The position numbers and the translations under genes were made by a program. A stretch of DNA of 47,449 nt, from positions 1-47,449 of the forward strand of contig NZ_VOOR01000043.1 in NCBI RefSeq assembly GCF_007993045.1, given 5' to 3'. This DNA comes from Phaeodactylibacter luteus. GTDB lineage: Bacteria > Bacteroidota > Bacteroidia > Chitinophagales > Saprospiraceae. The notes beneath the pieces are model-generated. The model searched no databases and was not told where the DNA came from. It was given only the letters and a program-made list of their open reading frames with translations. Below are positions 1-8,532 of this stretch, piece by piece (position 1 is the first letter of the stretch; each line of letters opens with the position of its first letter).

Positions 1-390
1 AAAAATTATTATTTTGTAGAAGCTACGTTAATAATAAATGGTGAAGCATCATCTAATTTTAATTTTTGGTTGCCCGGTAAATCCGATTTTTCCGCTGACC
101 CTTGCCAAACGGACGAGTTTTTTTTTCCCGATGATTGCTTCAATGGTCAAAACTATTCTTTAAAGTTGGGAATGGAAACGAAATCATTAGACCAAGAAAT
201 TGCCCAAGATGTTGAAATTTCAGTCAAAGGTATTTCACAAGATTATTATGAGTATCTAAAAAGTAACCGCCCTCAACCGGAAGGATTTGAAGTTCCGTTT
301 ACAGAACCCAATTTCATCTTCTCAAATATCAAAAATGGATATGGCATATTTGGAGGGTTCTCAGAAAATAAAATAATTATTGAAATATAG
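1..390 (+). CDS. DUF4249 family lipoprotein, C-terminal part (5' end outside window)
   Basis: An open frame runs from base 1 to the TAG at 388-390 with no stop, so the gene starts before the window. The visible 129 residues end in a pattern typical of DUF4249: a Tyr-Tyr-x-Tyr-Leu-Lys segment, then an FTEP-type segment and SNIKNGYGIFGGFS shortly before the stop. DUF4249 proteins of Bacteroidota are usually outer-membrane lipoproteins of about 270-400 residues encoded beside TonB-dependent receptors, so a receptor gene may lie just upstream; this is inference from the family. A start at the TTG at 70 is possible on paper, but the frame is open and looks protein-like before it (VEATLIINGEAS), so I treat the gene as partial. 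Base composition is more AT-rich than in the genes to the right, which could mean a different origin. Confidence 0.8.
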   Translation, partial: KNYYFVEATLIINGEASSNFNFWLPGKSDFSADPCQTDEFFFPDDCFNGQNYSLKLGMETKSLDQEIAQDVEISVKGISQDYYEYLKSNRPQPEGFEVPFTEPNFIFSNIKNGYGIFGGFSENKIIIEI

Positions 391-396
391 GGAGAA

Positions 397-738
397 GTCG
401 AGTAGGTAAGGGGGAATTTCACCCCCAAACCTCTCACAGAACCATACGTGAACCTCTCGATTCATACGGCTCTTCAGGACTAGAAGGTGATTAGGGGGTA
501 TAGCCGTATTTCCAATGCTCGAACAGGTTAGGAAAGTCGCTGGAGATTTCCTTCAACTTCTGCCAAGCTTGGTATTTACGCCTTCGGAATGATTTGTACT
601 TGTTCGTGATCCAACGCAACAGCCGAGCGTTCAATACCGAAAATACCTCTCTCAAAGCTGATGGGCAAAATGGAGAGAAATACCTGATCCAGCCACGCTG
701 TTTGGGGGCGGCTGGTTTGCCCCCCTTTTTCCAAACCA
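397..738 (-). mobile_element. Group II intron 3' remnant (end of reverse transcriptase/maturase plus RNA domains V-VI)
   Basis: On the minus strand the frame at 491-697 encodes about 68 residues matching the C-terminus of group II intron maturases: GWIRYFSPFCPSALREV, then a leucine-rich stretch, RW..KYKSFRRRK and a final PNLFEHW-like segment before a TAA. Downstream, 439-472 reads on the minus strand as a 34-nt hairpin of domain V type: it starts GAGCCGTATG, has a GAGA loop and ends CGTATGGTTC. It is followed by a domain VI-like stem and CTACTCGAC near 397-405, a usual intron 3' end. The catalytic reverse transcriptase domain, domains I-III and the intron 5' end are missing. A stop sits in frame at 749-751, and homology fades above about 700. 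It is therefore a 5'-truncated, dead intron just after the DUF4249 stop codon. Confidence 0.8.
439..472 (-). ncRNA. Group II intron domain V hairpin
   Basis: Minus-strand hairpin with the domain V hallmarks: AGC near its 5' base, a GNRA-type tetraloop (GAGA) and 3' arm CGTATGGTTC pairing with GAGCCGTATG. It belongs to the intron remnant described for 397-738. Without the other RNA domains it cannot splice alone. Confidence 0.75.
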
Positions 739-750
739 CTGCACATCCTT

Positions 751-930
751 ATGAAAGAAAAGCTTTTACGTTCTGCCATATTCCTGTTCACCGCTGCACT
801 GATCTGGCACGTACTGCTGCCGGGCCCGGCAGCAGTACGTGCCCCTCAATTGTTCTTCCATACCGGCCGCGCCTTGCTTATCGGTTGAGTGGTAGCTTAT
901 GCCTCGGCATGGGCGTTCAAGCAGCGATAA
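751..930 (+). pseudogene. Small two-helix membrane protein ORF with in-frame TGA (broken or spurious)
   Basis: From ATG 751 the frame reads 45 codons, meets TGA at 886-888, then stays open for 13 more codons to TAA at 928-930. Residues 5-24 (LLRSAIFLFTAALIWHVLL) and the region across the TGA (RALLIG-stop-VVAYASAWAF) are both hydrophobic and end in KQR. The whole reads like a 59-residue double-spanning protein in which a Trp codon TGG became TGA. No family is recognised. No strong ribosome site is visible, which is normal in Bacteroidota. A perfect 38-bp palindrome (806-843) lies inside the frame. The ORF ends 3 bp from the convergent DUF5686 gene. It could be a decayed gene, a sequencing error at the TGA, or chance. 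Confidence 0.35.
806..843. repeat. Perfect 38-bp palindrome without loop
   Basis: Bases 806-824 and 825-843 are exact reverse complements (arm begins GGCACGTACTGC, centre GGGCCC). It lies downstream of the minus-strand DUF5686 gene and inside the small ORF 751-930. It has no T-run on either side, so it is not a canonical intrinsic terminator, although it could act as a transcript end or protein-binding site. Confidence 0.8.
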
Positions 931-932
931 AA

Positions 933-3554
933 CTACTGTACAGTCAGGCTAAAGCTGCCATCGCTGCCAGTGCTGATGCCGGTGGCGACCCCCATCAAAA
1001 TACCCCAGTCGCGGTAGCCCTGCTCATCGAAGGAGAAAGCCAGCTCTATGCGGAACAAGCGCAGCACGTTGTCGAGGGAGTAGCCTACCTCGTAATAAGA
1101 GCCAAAGGAAGGGGTAATGAGGTAATCCGCAAAGACATTTTCCTTGATGCCGAGCATTTGTACACGAGAGAACTGCGTAGCCAGCAGCTTGCGGAACTGA
1201 TACTGTACTGCAGCGCTCAGGTAGCGGTCGCGGGTGCTAGCTATATAGTAAGGCAGCAGGCGGTAGCTCTCTGTGCCAGCAGCCAGCGTCAGGTTGAGCT
1301 GATTGGCAGCAAAGTGGCGGTAATCCGCAAAGCCGGCATAGCGGTCGTGCAGGAAGAGCCCAGCGTCCACCCGGAAATCAAGGCGGCCGCGCGCGCCGAT
1401 ATCGATTTGCTGCTTTACGCCTGCTTCGAGCAGGGCGTAGTCGGTTTGGCTATCAAAAACACCGCTCAGCCCTTGCCGGTAGCGGAGCGTCAGCGTAGGC
1501 GAGGTGCCAGCTATGGGCTGCCGCTCCCCATTGTATGCCCGGTATTTCTGCCAGGGGCGGGCCTCCACAGCAGCCTGTACGATCATGGCGCGCTCCGTTT
1601 CCGGCAGCCCCTCTGCCGAGCTGATGAGCTCTAGGCTCTGTGGGGTATTAGATGCATAAGAGCGGTCGTCATAATTTACCCATACCTGCCGGGTGATGTT
1701 CTCCAGGCGGTAGCGCCTTGCCCATTCAGCAGAGACATCGATGCTCCAGTTGTCGTGCAAGGTATGCCGGTGGGAAAGCTTGAGGTAGTCTTTTTCAAAG
1801 ATCCGGATAAAGTTGCGGTCAGTGAAGAGGTTGACATAAGTGTTAAAAAAGAAATCGATAGCCTGCTCACCATTATAGCGGTGCACATAGCGGCCGCCTT
1901 CCAGGGCAGTGCGGTGCTGCCCATTGCCCCCATAGCTCAGCCCCAGCTCCCCTTTTCCCGTAAGGGCCTTTCGGCCAAACGCATATCGGGGGGTAGCCGT
2001 AGCAGAAAAACGGGTATTGCCCCGGTTCAGAGCGTAGGAAAGGTCGGTGTGGAGGCTAAAGCCCTCCACCTGGTTGAACAAGGTGCGGCTCCAAAGGGCG
2101 CTGTGGGCAAACACCTGCCCTTCCCCCAGTTTGTAGCTGCTGCCGCCGATGAGGCCGCCAACAAAACCGAGCCCAAAATCATTGCCCTCCAGCTCTAGGG
2201 AATCAAGCCCGGCGATAGAGTCCTTGGCTTCGCTAAGGCTGTCGAGGCGCGCGTAGCTGCGCACTTCGATCGGGGTAAGGGGCACCGGGCGCACTTCGGC
2301 CCAATAGTCAGCGTCTTTGCGGTAAGCGGTGGAGTCGATCTCATAGTAGCGCTCTTCTACCACTTCCGGCTCATCCTGCTCCTTGCGGGCCTCCTTTTCG
2401 TACTCCCGCATCAGCTTGCGCAGCTCTTTCCGGGAAAGCTCCTGCCCCAGCTCCAGCCGCTCCTGCGGGCTTTTGCCGGGCGCGCGCGTTGCGGGCTCAG
2501 GCTCTAAGTCTTCGTCTATGACCGTAAAGGTGACATCAAGGTCCGGGTTGAGGGTAATGTCGTAGCCGCTCACGGTAGCCAGATATTTATATTCGAAAAT
2601 AAAGCCCAACACACTGCCGACGGCCTCAAACTGATGGCTAACGGGCAGCCAGGCTTTAGCTTCTACAGGCGCATACACCTGATTGATGTCTACCGTAAAG
2701 CCCGAACGCTGAGTCTGCATATCGAGGCTGTAAATGCTCCACAGGTCTTCGATGATGTAGATCTCCCCCTCAAACACCCGATCGCCGGGGCTGCGCGGGA
2801 TCACTTTTATTTTGTTGACGCCAAAACCGCGGTCCAGGAAAAAGCCGGCATGCTCAAAGCGGTAATAGGCAAATGCCCTTGGGGAAAGGGGGGAGACGGC
2901 CTCTCCGATCTCGGGCTCGTAAAAACTGCCATTGATAAAAGCCGCAGGAGAAGTGGAGTTGTCGTTGCCCGTGCTGTAAACAGAAATGACACGCTCCCGG
3001 AATACCCCAGGGTGTTCATAGGCAATCTCGCTTACCGACTCCGTGGTGAAGGCGAAGGAGGAGTCGATCCCTTCCTCCTCCATAGTGGAGCGCAGCAAGG
3101 CCGGTGCTTTCAGCAGGCGGCCAGTGCCCTTGATGTAGACCTCTGCGGTGTAGCTGCTCAGCTGTTGCCGGTGGTAGCTCGCTTTGGCAATCGCCTTGCG
3201 CATGACCGTGTAGGCAGGGTTTTCCTCCCCGTCCACCACTTCCACTTCTTCCAGCTGCAAAGCCTGTGGCTTTAAGCTTACGTTGAGCTGCTCAAAGCGG
3301 CTGCCAACGCGCACCTCCCGGGAGGCGGTTTCGTAGCCGAGGAACTGAAAAACCAAAGTATAGCTTCCTGGCTGTAGGCGGATCTCGTACCGGCCCTCTT
3401 CGTTGGTAGTCGCCCCGCTGCCCGTCTCTTTGACGAAGATGGTGGCAAAAGAAAGGGGCGCGCCATCTGTATCGGTCACTTGCCCGGAGAGCCCGGCTTG
3501 CGCAATGAGGCAAAAGGGGGCGGCAAATAAGGCAAAAAGCAGGATATACTTCAT
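933..3554 (-). CDS. DUF5686 / carboxypeptidase-regulatory-like domain outer-membrane protein
   Basis: The predicted protein has 873 residues and begins with a signal peptide (MKYILLFALFAAPFCLIAQA). I chose this ATG at 3554 rather than the frame's first start ten codons upstream because the signal peptide begins there. Residues about 20-105 form a CarboxypepD_reg-like beta-sandwich (GLSGQVTDTDGAPLSFATIF, then TTNEEGRYEI and FLGYE), as in TonB-receptor plug extensions. The rest fits DUF5686, a Bacteroidota family predicted to end in an outer-membrane beta-barrel. A Glu/Arg/Lys-rich stretch lies near residues 385-420. The molecular role is not established; a part in outer-membrane transport or envelope maintenance is inference. 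It is transcribed alone, convergent with the small ORF before it. Confidence 0.85.
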   Translation of the reverse strand: MKYILLFALFAAPFCLIAQAGLSGQVTDTDGAPLSFATIFVKETGSGATTNEEGRYEIRLQPGSYTLVFQFLGYETASREVRVGSRFEQLNVSLKPQALQLEEVEVVDGEENPAYTVMRKAIAKASYHRQQLSSYTAEVYIKGTGRLLKAPALLRSTMEEEGIDSSFAFTTESVSEIAYEHPGVFRERVISVYSTGNDNSTSPAAFINGSFYEPEIGEAVSPLSPRAFAYYRFEHAGFFLDRGFGVNKIKVIPRSPGDRVFEGEIYIIEDLWSIYSLDMQTQRSGFTVDINQVYAPVEAKAWLPVSHQFEAVGSVLGFIFEYKYLATVSGYDITLNPDLDVTFTVIDEDLEPEPATRAPGKSPQERLELGQELSRKELRKLMREYEKEARKEQDEPEVVEERYYEIDSTAYRKDADYWAEVRPVPLTPIEVRSYARLDSLSEAKDSIAGLDSLELEGNDFGLGFVGGLIGGSSYKLGEGQVFAHSALWSRTLFNQVEGFSLHTDLSYALNRGNTRFSATATPRYAFGRKALTGKGELGLSYGGNGQHRTALEGGRYVHRYNGEQAIDFFFNTYVNLFTDRNFIRIFEKDYLKLSHRHTLHDNWSIDVSAEWARRYRLENITRQVWVNYDDRSYASNTPQSLELISSAEGLPETERAMIVQAAVEARPWQKYRAYNGERQPIAGTSPTLTLRYRQGLSGVFDSQTDYALLEAGVKQQIDIGARGRLDFRVDAGLFLHDRYAGFADYRHFAANQLNLTLAAGTESYRLLPYYIASTRDRYLSAAVQYQFRKLLATQFSRVQMLGIKENVFADYLITPSFGSYYEVGYSLDNVLRLFRIELAFSFDEQGYRDWGILMGVATGISTGSDGSFSLTVQ

Positions 3555-3746
3555 AATGTTTAGGGTGGTTAGGCCTTTCGGCAAAGGCTAAAAATAGAGG
3601 ATTTGCCTAGAGCAGGACGCCACAAATGGACAAAATGGCTGCGCCAAAAACGAGGTTTCGGCCATCTGCTTGTATGGTGCGGCCAATAAACGACATGCCT
3701 AGGCCAGAAGACTGCCATGGGCGCCAACCAGATTGTCGTTTTTTTT

Positions 3747-3903
3747 GGGGGGCCTGCCCCTGCCGTGAGGGCAGGTGCCGCTATGCTACGGGGCTCGCTC
3801 TTCGCTCGGCCTTATCAGGCCTGCCGCCCCTTCGCAGCGCTAGGCCAATGCCAGGCTAGAGCCCCAAAAGCATAAACGCCTGCGACATTTTGGTTCACGC
3901 CCA
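3747..3903 (+). repeat. Dispersed intergenic repeat, copy 1
   Basis: Copy in plus orientation of the family found eight times in this window. It starts with a GC stem (GGGGCCTGCCCCTGCC ... GGCAGGTGCCGC), continues TATGCTACGGGGCTCGCTC, TTCGCTCGGCC, then CCCCTTCGCAGCGCTAGGCC. It ends with the optional tail GCATAAACGCCTGCGACATT and TTTGGTTCACGCC. It occupies the gap between the DUF5686 gene and the small membrane protein gene. No open frame is conserved among copies. Confidence 0.85.
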
Positions 3904-4026
3904 CTGCCATCTGCTGGCCACAACTGCCCAGGTATAACCATTTGAGTACGCACCTTGTTATAATTTTTCATAACTTGGGTCTGGCCTTTGCCTTTTGGCA
4001 GGCCCCCTTAACCGTATTTTACAATT

Positions 4027-4350
4027 ATGGCCTTTATCCGATTTTCAAAGCTGCCCAAGCACCAGCAATATCAGTACAAGCCCCGATATTGGAACCCCGA
4101 GAAAGAAGACCTTGAGGAGCGGCTCAAGCGTGTCGAAGAAGTGAAAGCAGGCAAAGCAGACGGCGTGAAAGCCCGCTTGTCCGGCAGTTTCCGCAGGGGG
4201 TACCAAAAAGCGGAGGACAACCGCTTCCGCAGCCGGCAGGTCCGGAAGTCCAACCTCGTACTGCTGAGCATCATCGTACTGCTGCTGCTGTTCTCGTATA
4301 TGTTCATCAGTGTATACCTGCCGGAGATTGCAGCTTCGATTGGAGGGTAA
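4027..4350 (+). CDS. Conserved small membrane-anchored protein (hypothetical)
   Basis: The product has 107 residues. The N-terminal 75 are highly charged, with a Tyr-rich start (QYQYKPRYWNPEKEDLEERL) and a probable helix of Lys/Glu/Arg. Residues about 77-98 (LVLLSIIVLLLLFSYMFIS) form one transmembrane helix near the C-terminus, so the charged part likely faces the cytoplasm in a tail-anchored manner. I know similar small proteins in Bacteroidota near mutL and rhomboid genes, but no function is established. The ATG at 4027 follows an AT-rich stretch. The gene is 144 bp upstream of mutL on the same strand and may share its transcript. Confidence 0.75.
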   Translation: MAFIRFSKLPKHQQYQYKPRYWNPEKEDLEERLKRVEEVKAGKADGVKARLSGSFRRGYQKAEDNRFRSRQVRKSNLVLLSIIVLLLLFSYMFISVYLPEIAASIGG

Positions 4351-4494
4351 GCGTATGCGTGGAGCTCGCCCCTATTGCAGATCAATGCTTTACAAGCCTG
4401 GCTTCCTCGCTAAAATTTCATGACAAAACCGAGCCAAACAAGCGCTAAGGCGCAGAATTTGAACCAGAACTTATCTACAAAATAAACATCCAAT

Positions 4495-6387
4495 ATGGCT
4501 GATATCATTCAGCTGTTGCCCGATGCCATAGCTAATCAGATTGCCGCAGGCGAGGTGATTCAGCGTCCGGCATCAGCCGTGAAAGAGCTAATTGAAAATG
4601 CCATCGATGCCGGTGCTACGAGCATCAAGCTGGTGGTGAAAGATGCCGGCAAAGCGCTCATCCAAGTGATCGATAACGGCTGCGGCATGTCGCCTACCGA
4701 TGCGCGCATGGCTTTCGAGCGCCACGCTACTTCCAAAATCCGGCAGGCAGACGACCTGTTCTCCATACGCACTATGGGGTTCAGGGGCGAAGCCTTGGCT
4801 TCCATCGCTGCGGTAGCACAAGTGGAGATCAAAACCCGCCGGCACAGCGACGAGCTGGGGACACGCCTCGTCATAGAGGGCACGGAGGTGAAAGTGCAGG
4901 AGCCCTGTCAGTGCCCTGCCGGCACGACGTTCTCCATCAAGAACCTCTTCTTCAATGTGCCCGCCCGGCGGAATTTCCTCAAGTCGGCTACCGTAGAGAT
5001 GCGCCACATCATCGATGAGTTTCAGCGCATCGCTATTGCCAATGCAGATGTATTCCTTTCGCTGCACCACAATGGCTCCGAGCTGTTCCACTTGCCCGCA
5101 GGCAAGCTGCGGCAGCGGCTCATCGGCGTTTTCGGCAGCGCGGCCAACAAAAAACTGGTGCCGGTGAACGAGGAGACCGATGTGCTGAAGCTTTCTGGCT
5201 ATGTGGGCAAGCCTGAGTTTGCCAAGAAGACGAGGGGCGAGCAGTATTTTTTCGTCAACAACCGTTTTATCAAGAGCGCTTACCTCAATCATGCCCTGGT
5301 AGCCGCCTATGAAGACCTTTTGCCGGAAGGCACCTATCCGCTCTACGTTATTTTCATAGACTTGGACCCCAAACGGATAGACATCAATGTGCACCCGACT
5401 AAACAAGAGATCAAGTTTGAAGACGAGCGCCTGGTCTACAACTACCTGCGGGTAACGGTGCGGCATGCGCTGGGGCAGTACAATATCATGCCTACCCTCG
5501 ATTTTGAACAGGACCCGGCTTTTGCGCAACTGCCTGCGGTCTCCCGGCCGGCAGCAGAGCGTGAGGGTGCCGCTGCATCGGGTAGCGCTGCCCTGAGCGG
5601 AGGCGTAAAGCGGCCTCTCCCTGGGGAAGAGGCCAAGCGGCAGGCCAGCAACCTCCGCAATTGGGAGAAAGCCTATGAGGGCTTGGATGCCTTTGACCAG
5701 GAAGGCTCAGGAGGAGGCCCGGCCCCGGCAGCGCCCAAAGCGCTCACTTTGGAAAGCGACTGGCAGGATGACCAAGAAACCGATGACGCCCGCCCGGCTG
5801 AAACGAGGCAAGGGCAGGAAGTTCGGAAATCGCCTCAGCAACTGCACAATACCTACATCCTTACACAGATCAAGTCGGGCGTGATGATACTCGATCAGCA
5901 GGCAGCACACGAGCGCATCCTGTTCGAGCGCTACCTGCACGTGCTACAACAGCAGAAGCAAAGCACACAGAAGCAGCTGTTCCCCCGCACGCTTACGCTC
6001 TCCCCAGCTGATGCGGCCCTGCTCAAGGATCTGCTGCAGCCCATCAACCAATTGGGCTTTGACCTGCAGGAATTTGGGGCCAACACTTTTGTGGTCAACG
6101 GCATACCGGCAGAGCTTTCTGGCAAACAGGATGAGCTCGCCCTGCTTGAAGGGCTGCTGGAGCAGTACAAGGGCAACCAGGATATGAAGCTTGATGTACA
6201 GGAGCGCATTGCGCGGGCAATGGCTAGGAGTGCAGCGGTCAAAGCAGGACAGATGCTTGATGAACGGGAGATGCAGACCCTCATCGATCAGCTTTTTGCC
6301 TGTGAGGTCCCTTTTCAGAGCCCGTCAGGCAAACGGTGCTTTATTACCATGGACCTCGATGAGCTGGCTGGCCGCTTTCAGAGATAG
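4495..6387 (+). CDS. mutL: DNA mismatch repair protein MutL
   Basis: A 630-residue MutL. The GHKL ATPase part (about 1-330) carries all motifs: IAAGEVIQRPASAVKELIEN (the catalytic Glu lies in KELIEN), DNGCGM, RHATSKI and GFRGEALASI, then the DPKRIDINVHPTKQEI segment of the transducer domain. A low-complexity linker (about 350-445) joins the C-terminal dimerisation domain. At about residue 460 the endonuclease-type motif reads DQQAAHERILFE, so the His of DQHA is Gln here. The later CPHGRP motif is replaced by SPSGKR, as in many Bacteroidota. Nicking activity is therefore doubtful. The protein couples MutS mismatch recognition to strand removal. It is probably co-transcribed with the small gene before it. 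Confidence 0.97.
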   Translation: MADIIQLLPDAIANQIAAGEVIQRPASAVKELIENAIDAGATSIKLVVKDAGKALIQVIDNGCGMSPTDARMAFERHATSKIRQADDLFSIRTMGFRGEALASIAAVAQVEIKTRRHSDELGTRLVIEGTEVKVQEPCQCPAGTTFSIKNLFFNVPARRNFLKSATVEMRHIIDEFQRIAIANADVFLSLHHNGSELFHLPAGKLRQRLIGVFGSAANKKLVPVNEETDVLKLSGYVGKPEFAKKTRGEQYFFVNNRFIKSAYLNHALVAAYEDLLPEGTYPLYVIFIDLDPKRIDINVHPTKQEIKFEDERLVYNYLRVTVRHALGQYNIMPTLDFEQDPAFAQLPAVSRPAAEREGAAASGSAALSGGVKRPLPGEEAKRQASNLRNWEKAYEGLDAFDQEGSGGGPAPAAPKALTLESDWQDDQETDDARPAETRQGQEVRKSPQQLHNTYILTQIKSGVMILDQQAAHERILFERYLHVLQQQKQSTQKQLFPRTLTLSPADAALLKDLLQPINQLGFDLQEFGANTFVVNGIPAELSGKQDELALLEGLLEQYKGNQDMKLDVQERIARAMARSAAVKAGQMLDEREMQTLIDQLFACEVPFQSPSGKRCFITMDLDELAGRFQR

Positions 6388-6781
6388 CAGCCCAGCCTGC
6401 AGCCGTCTGAGGGCAAGCGGTATTGGCCCTGAAAACCTGGACGTCCGTAAAAATTAAACCTTACACCGCAAACAAACACCCGCGGCTATGGCTTTTAATG
6501 AGGCTTATTGCGTGCCACAGCACATACTTGCGGCGTTGGCGGTCTCCAGCTTGCTACCTCGGCTGAATGCCCGAAGGGCAAGTTTGCTTTAGGAAAAAAG
6601 GGGGTGCCCTTATTCTCAGGAGTATCGAGCTGTCAGGCTGTGCCAGCACTGATTGCCAGTGGGGGAGCAGAAAAGAACCTGCAGCAGCTACTTTCCCCGC
6701 CTATGCAGGTACTGTAGCGGGCCGTTGCCCAATAAGCGCGCAATTATCCAACAAACTTGCTGCCGAACCACGATTGAAGCT
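6388..6781. other. Intergenic stretch without recognisable gene
   Basis: About 390 bp lie between mutL and the first rhomboid gene. Frames reading through it show no protein-like composition. Only a short segment (CCAGCTTGCTACCTCGG, near 6547) recalls the 5' flank of the dispersed repeat copies near 30428 and 45326. I see no promoter with a good -33/-7 pair. Confidence 0.5.
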
Positions 6782-7453
6782 ATGTTCAGAGTCACAGAAG
6801 TCGTCAAGCACCTACTCTTCATCAACATCCTCATGTATTTGGGCACTATGCTCTTGGGAGACCCCGGCCCGGGCGTGATGAACGACCTGGTGAATGAGCG
6901 CATGACCGACTTTTCCAACTGGGGCCGTTTCCGGCTGGCCATGTTCTACCCTACATCCGATTACTTCCGCCCCTATCAGCTGGTCAGCCATATGTTTATG
7001 CACAGCGACCTGAGGCACCTGTTTTTTAATATGTTCGCCATTTTTATGTTTGCCCCCCCTTTAGAGGCCACCTGGGGGCCGAAGCGCTTCCTGTTCTATT
7101 ACCTGTTCACTGGTTTTGGTGCAGCCCTATTGCATACGCTGGTACGCGCTATCGATTTGGGAGGGGCGGATACCTCTGCTTTTATGGCCAATGTGCCCGT
7201 ACTGGGCGCATCGGGCTCCGTCTTTGGCGTGCTGATCGGTTATGGCATGCTATTCCCGGAGAGCCGCATCATGCTCCTCATTCCGCCCATCCCGCTGAAG
7301 GCAAAGTACTTTGTACTCATCTATGCTGGGATTGAACTATTCATGGGGCTGGGCAATTTTAATACCGGAGTAGCGCATTACGCCCACTTAGGGGGGGCGC
7401 TGTTCGGCTTCCTGCTCATCTTGTACTGGCGCCGCTATGGCTCTCGCCTTTAG
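6782..7453 (+). CDS. Rhomboid family intramembrane serine protease (1)
   Basis: A 223-residue polytopic protein starting at ATG 6782 (MFRVTEVVKHLLFINILMYL). The longer open frame upstream is not protein-like. Rhomboid signatures are present: HMFMHSDLRHLFFNMFAIFM in helix 2, the nucleophile Ser in GASGSVFGV, and the catalytic His in HYAHLGGALFGF in the last helix. Rhomboids cut transmembrane segments of substrate proteins within the membrane; the substrate here is unknown. It is followed 77 bp later by a second rhomboid gene, a tandem pair seen in many Bacteroidota, and the two are probably one transcription unit. This copy lacks the cytoplasmic C-terminal extension present in its neighbour. 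Confidence 0.93.
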   Translation: MFRVTEVVKHLLFINILMYLGTMLLGDPGPGVMNDLVNERMTDFSNWGRFRLAMFYPTSDYFRPYQLVSHMFMHSDLRHLFFNMFAIFMFAPPLEATWGPKRFLFYYLFTGFGAALLHTLVRAIDLGGADTSAFMANVPVLGASGSVFGVLIGYGMLFPESRIMLLIPPIPLKAKYFVLIYAGIELFMGLGNFNTGVAHYAHLGGALFGFLLILYWRRYGSRL

Positions 7454-7530
7454 CGCTGCTGGAGAATTTGGCGCAAAGCCATTAACTTGCAGTGCAGGCC
7501 ATTGAAAACTTCATTTGAACCAAAGAACCT

Positions 7531-8463
7531 ATGCTACAGTCTATCTGGGATGACGTAAAACGGGAGCTCAGCCGGGGTAATATGATCACTCAGCTGATCA
7601 TTATCAACGTAGCCGTTTTCGTACTGATCAACTTGGTGCAGTTGTTCCTCTACCTGGGCAATGCCGGCGTGGTGCCTGGCCTGTACCATACGATACTGCA
7701 CTTCTTTTGCATGTCCTCGGACTGGACATTCTTTCTGACCCACCCCTGGGGGCTCTTCACTAGTATTTTCCTGCACGAAGGTTTTTTCCACATCTTGTGG
7801 AATATGCTGTTCCTGTACTGGTTTGGGCGTATTGTAGGGGACTTCATAGGCGATCAGCGCATCCTTCCGCTTTATCTGTTGGGCGGCATAGCCGGCGGCA
7901 TCGTCTTTTTCATTTCTGCCAATCTTTTGCCCTACGGCGCGGGCGGGCGCTTTGCGCTCGGCGCTTCTGCGGGCGTCATGGCCATCGTTGTGGCTGCTGG
8001 CAGCATAGCGCCAGACTACATCATGCGCCTGCTTTTCCTTGGAGATGTGAAGCTGAAATACATTGTAGCCGTGCTGGTCTTTTTAGATTTGATCTTCATC
8101 CCGCAGGGCGGCAACACAGGCGGGCATTTTGCCCACTTGGGCGGTGCAGCCTTCGGCTGGCTGTTCGTGGCGCAGCTCCGGCAAGGCAATGATTTTGCAG
8201 AGCCGGTCAACCGGGTGCTGGAGAAGGTACAGGGCTTTTTCAACCGGCTCTTTTCCGGACAGGGCGGCCGCAAAGGCCCTAAGGTGGTTTACCGCAACCC
8301 CGAGCGCAAAAGCACAGGGCGGGGGCAGGCGGCTCCTGATGGCCCACAGAGCACAGCCTATCAGGAGAAGCTAGATGCCATTTTGGACAAGATCAAGGAC
8401 GCTGGCTACGATAGCCTGAGCAAGGAGGAGAAGGAGTTTCTGTTCAATGCCAGCAAGAAGTAG
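7531..8463 (+). CDS. Rhomboid family intramembrane serine protease (2) with C-terminal DUF6576-like tail
   Basis: A 310-residue rhomboid. Helix 2 carries FLHEGFFHILWNMLFLYWFG, the nucleophile is in GASAGVMAI and the catalytic His is in HFAHLGGAAFGWLF. Unlike the upstream paralogue, it continues for about 95 residues after the last helix. That tail is basic and low-complexity, ending in a small helical domain (KLDAILDKIKDAGYDSLSKE and FLFNASKK), which resembles the DUF6576 tail of Bacteroidota rhomboids. The tail may bind a partner on the cytoplasmic side (inference). The gene lies between the first rhomboid and an EEP-family gene, all on the same strand with gaps under 80 bp. Confidence 0.93.
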   Translation: MLQSIWDDVKRELSRGNMITQLIIINVAVFVLINLVQLFLYLGNAGVVPGLYHTILHFFCMSSDWTFFLTHPWGLFTSIFLHEGFFHILWNMLFLYWFGRIVGDFIGDQRILPLYLLGGIAGGIVFFISANLLPYGAGGRFALGASAGVMAIVVAAGSIAPDYIMRLLFLGDVKLKYIVAVLVFLDLIFIPQGGNTGGHFAHLGGAAFGWLFVAQLRQGNDFAEPVNRVLEKVQGFFNRLFSGQGGRKGPKVVYRNPERKSTGRGQAAPDGPQSTAYQEKLDAILDKIKDAGYDSLSKEEKEFLFNASKK

Positions 8464-8532
8464 GCCGCTGCGGAGCTGCCTTGCCATAGGGCGAGCACCT
8501 TGTTTACCTGCACCCGATAAAACGCAACCTTC

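Noticed and set aside
886-888. Selenocysteine codon in the small ORF
   Set aside because: No SECIS-like hairpin follows directly, and the context (hydrophobic helix) fits a Trp codon change better.
594-1634. Plus-strand ORF of 346 residues opposite the DUF5686 gene
   Set aside because: It is antisense to a well-supported gene, crosses the intron remnant and has no recognisable domain.
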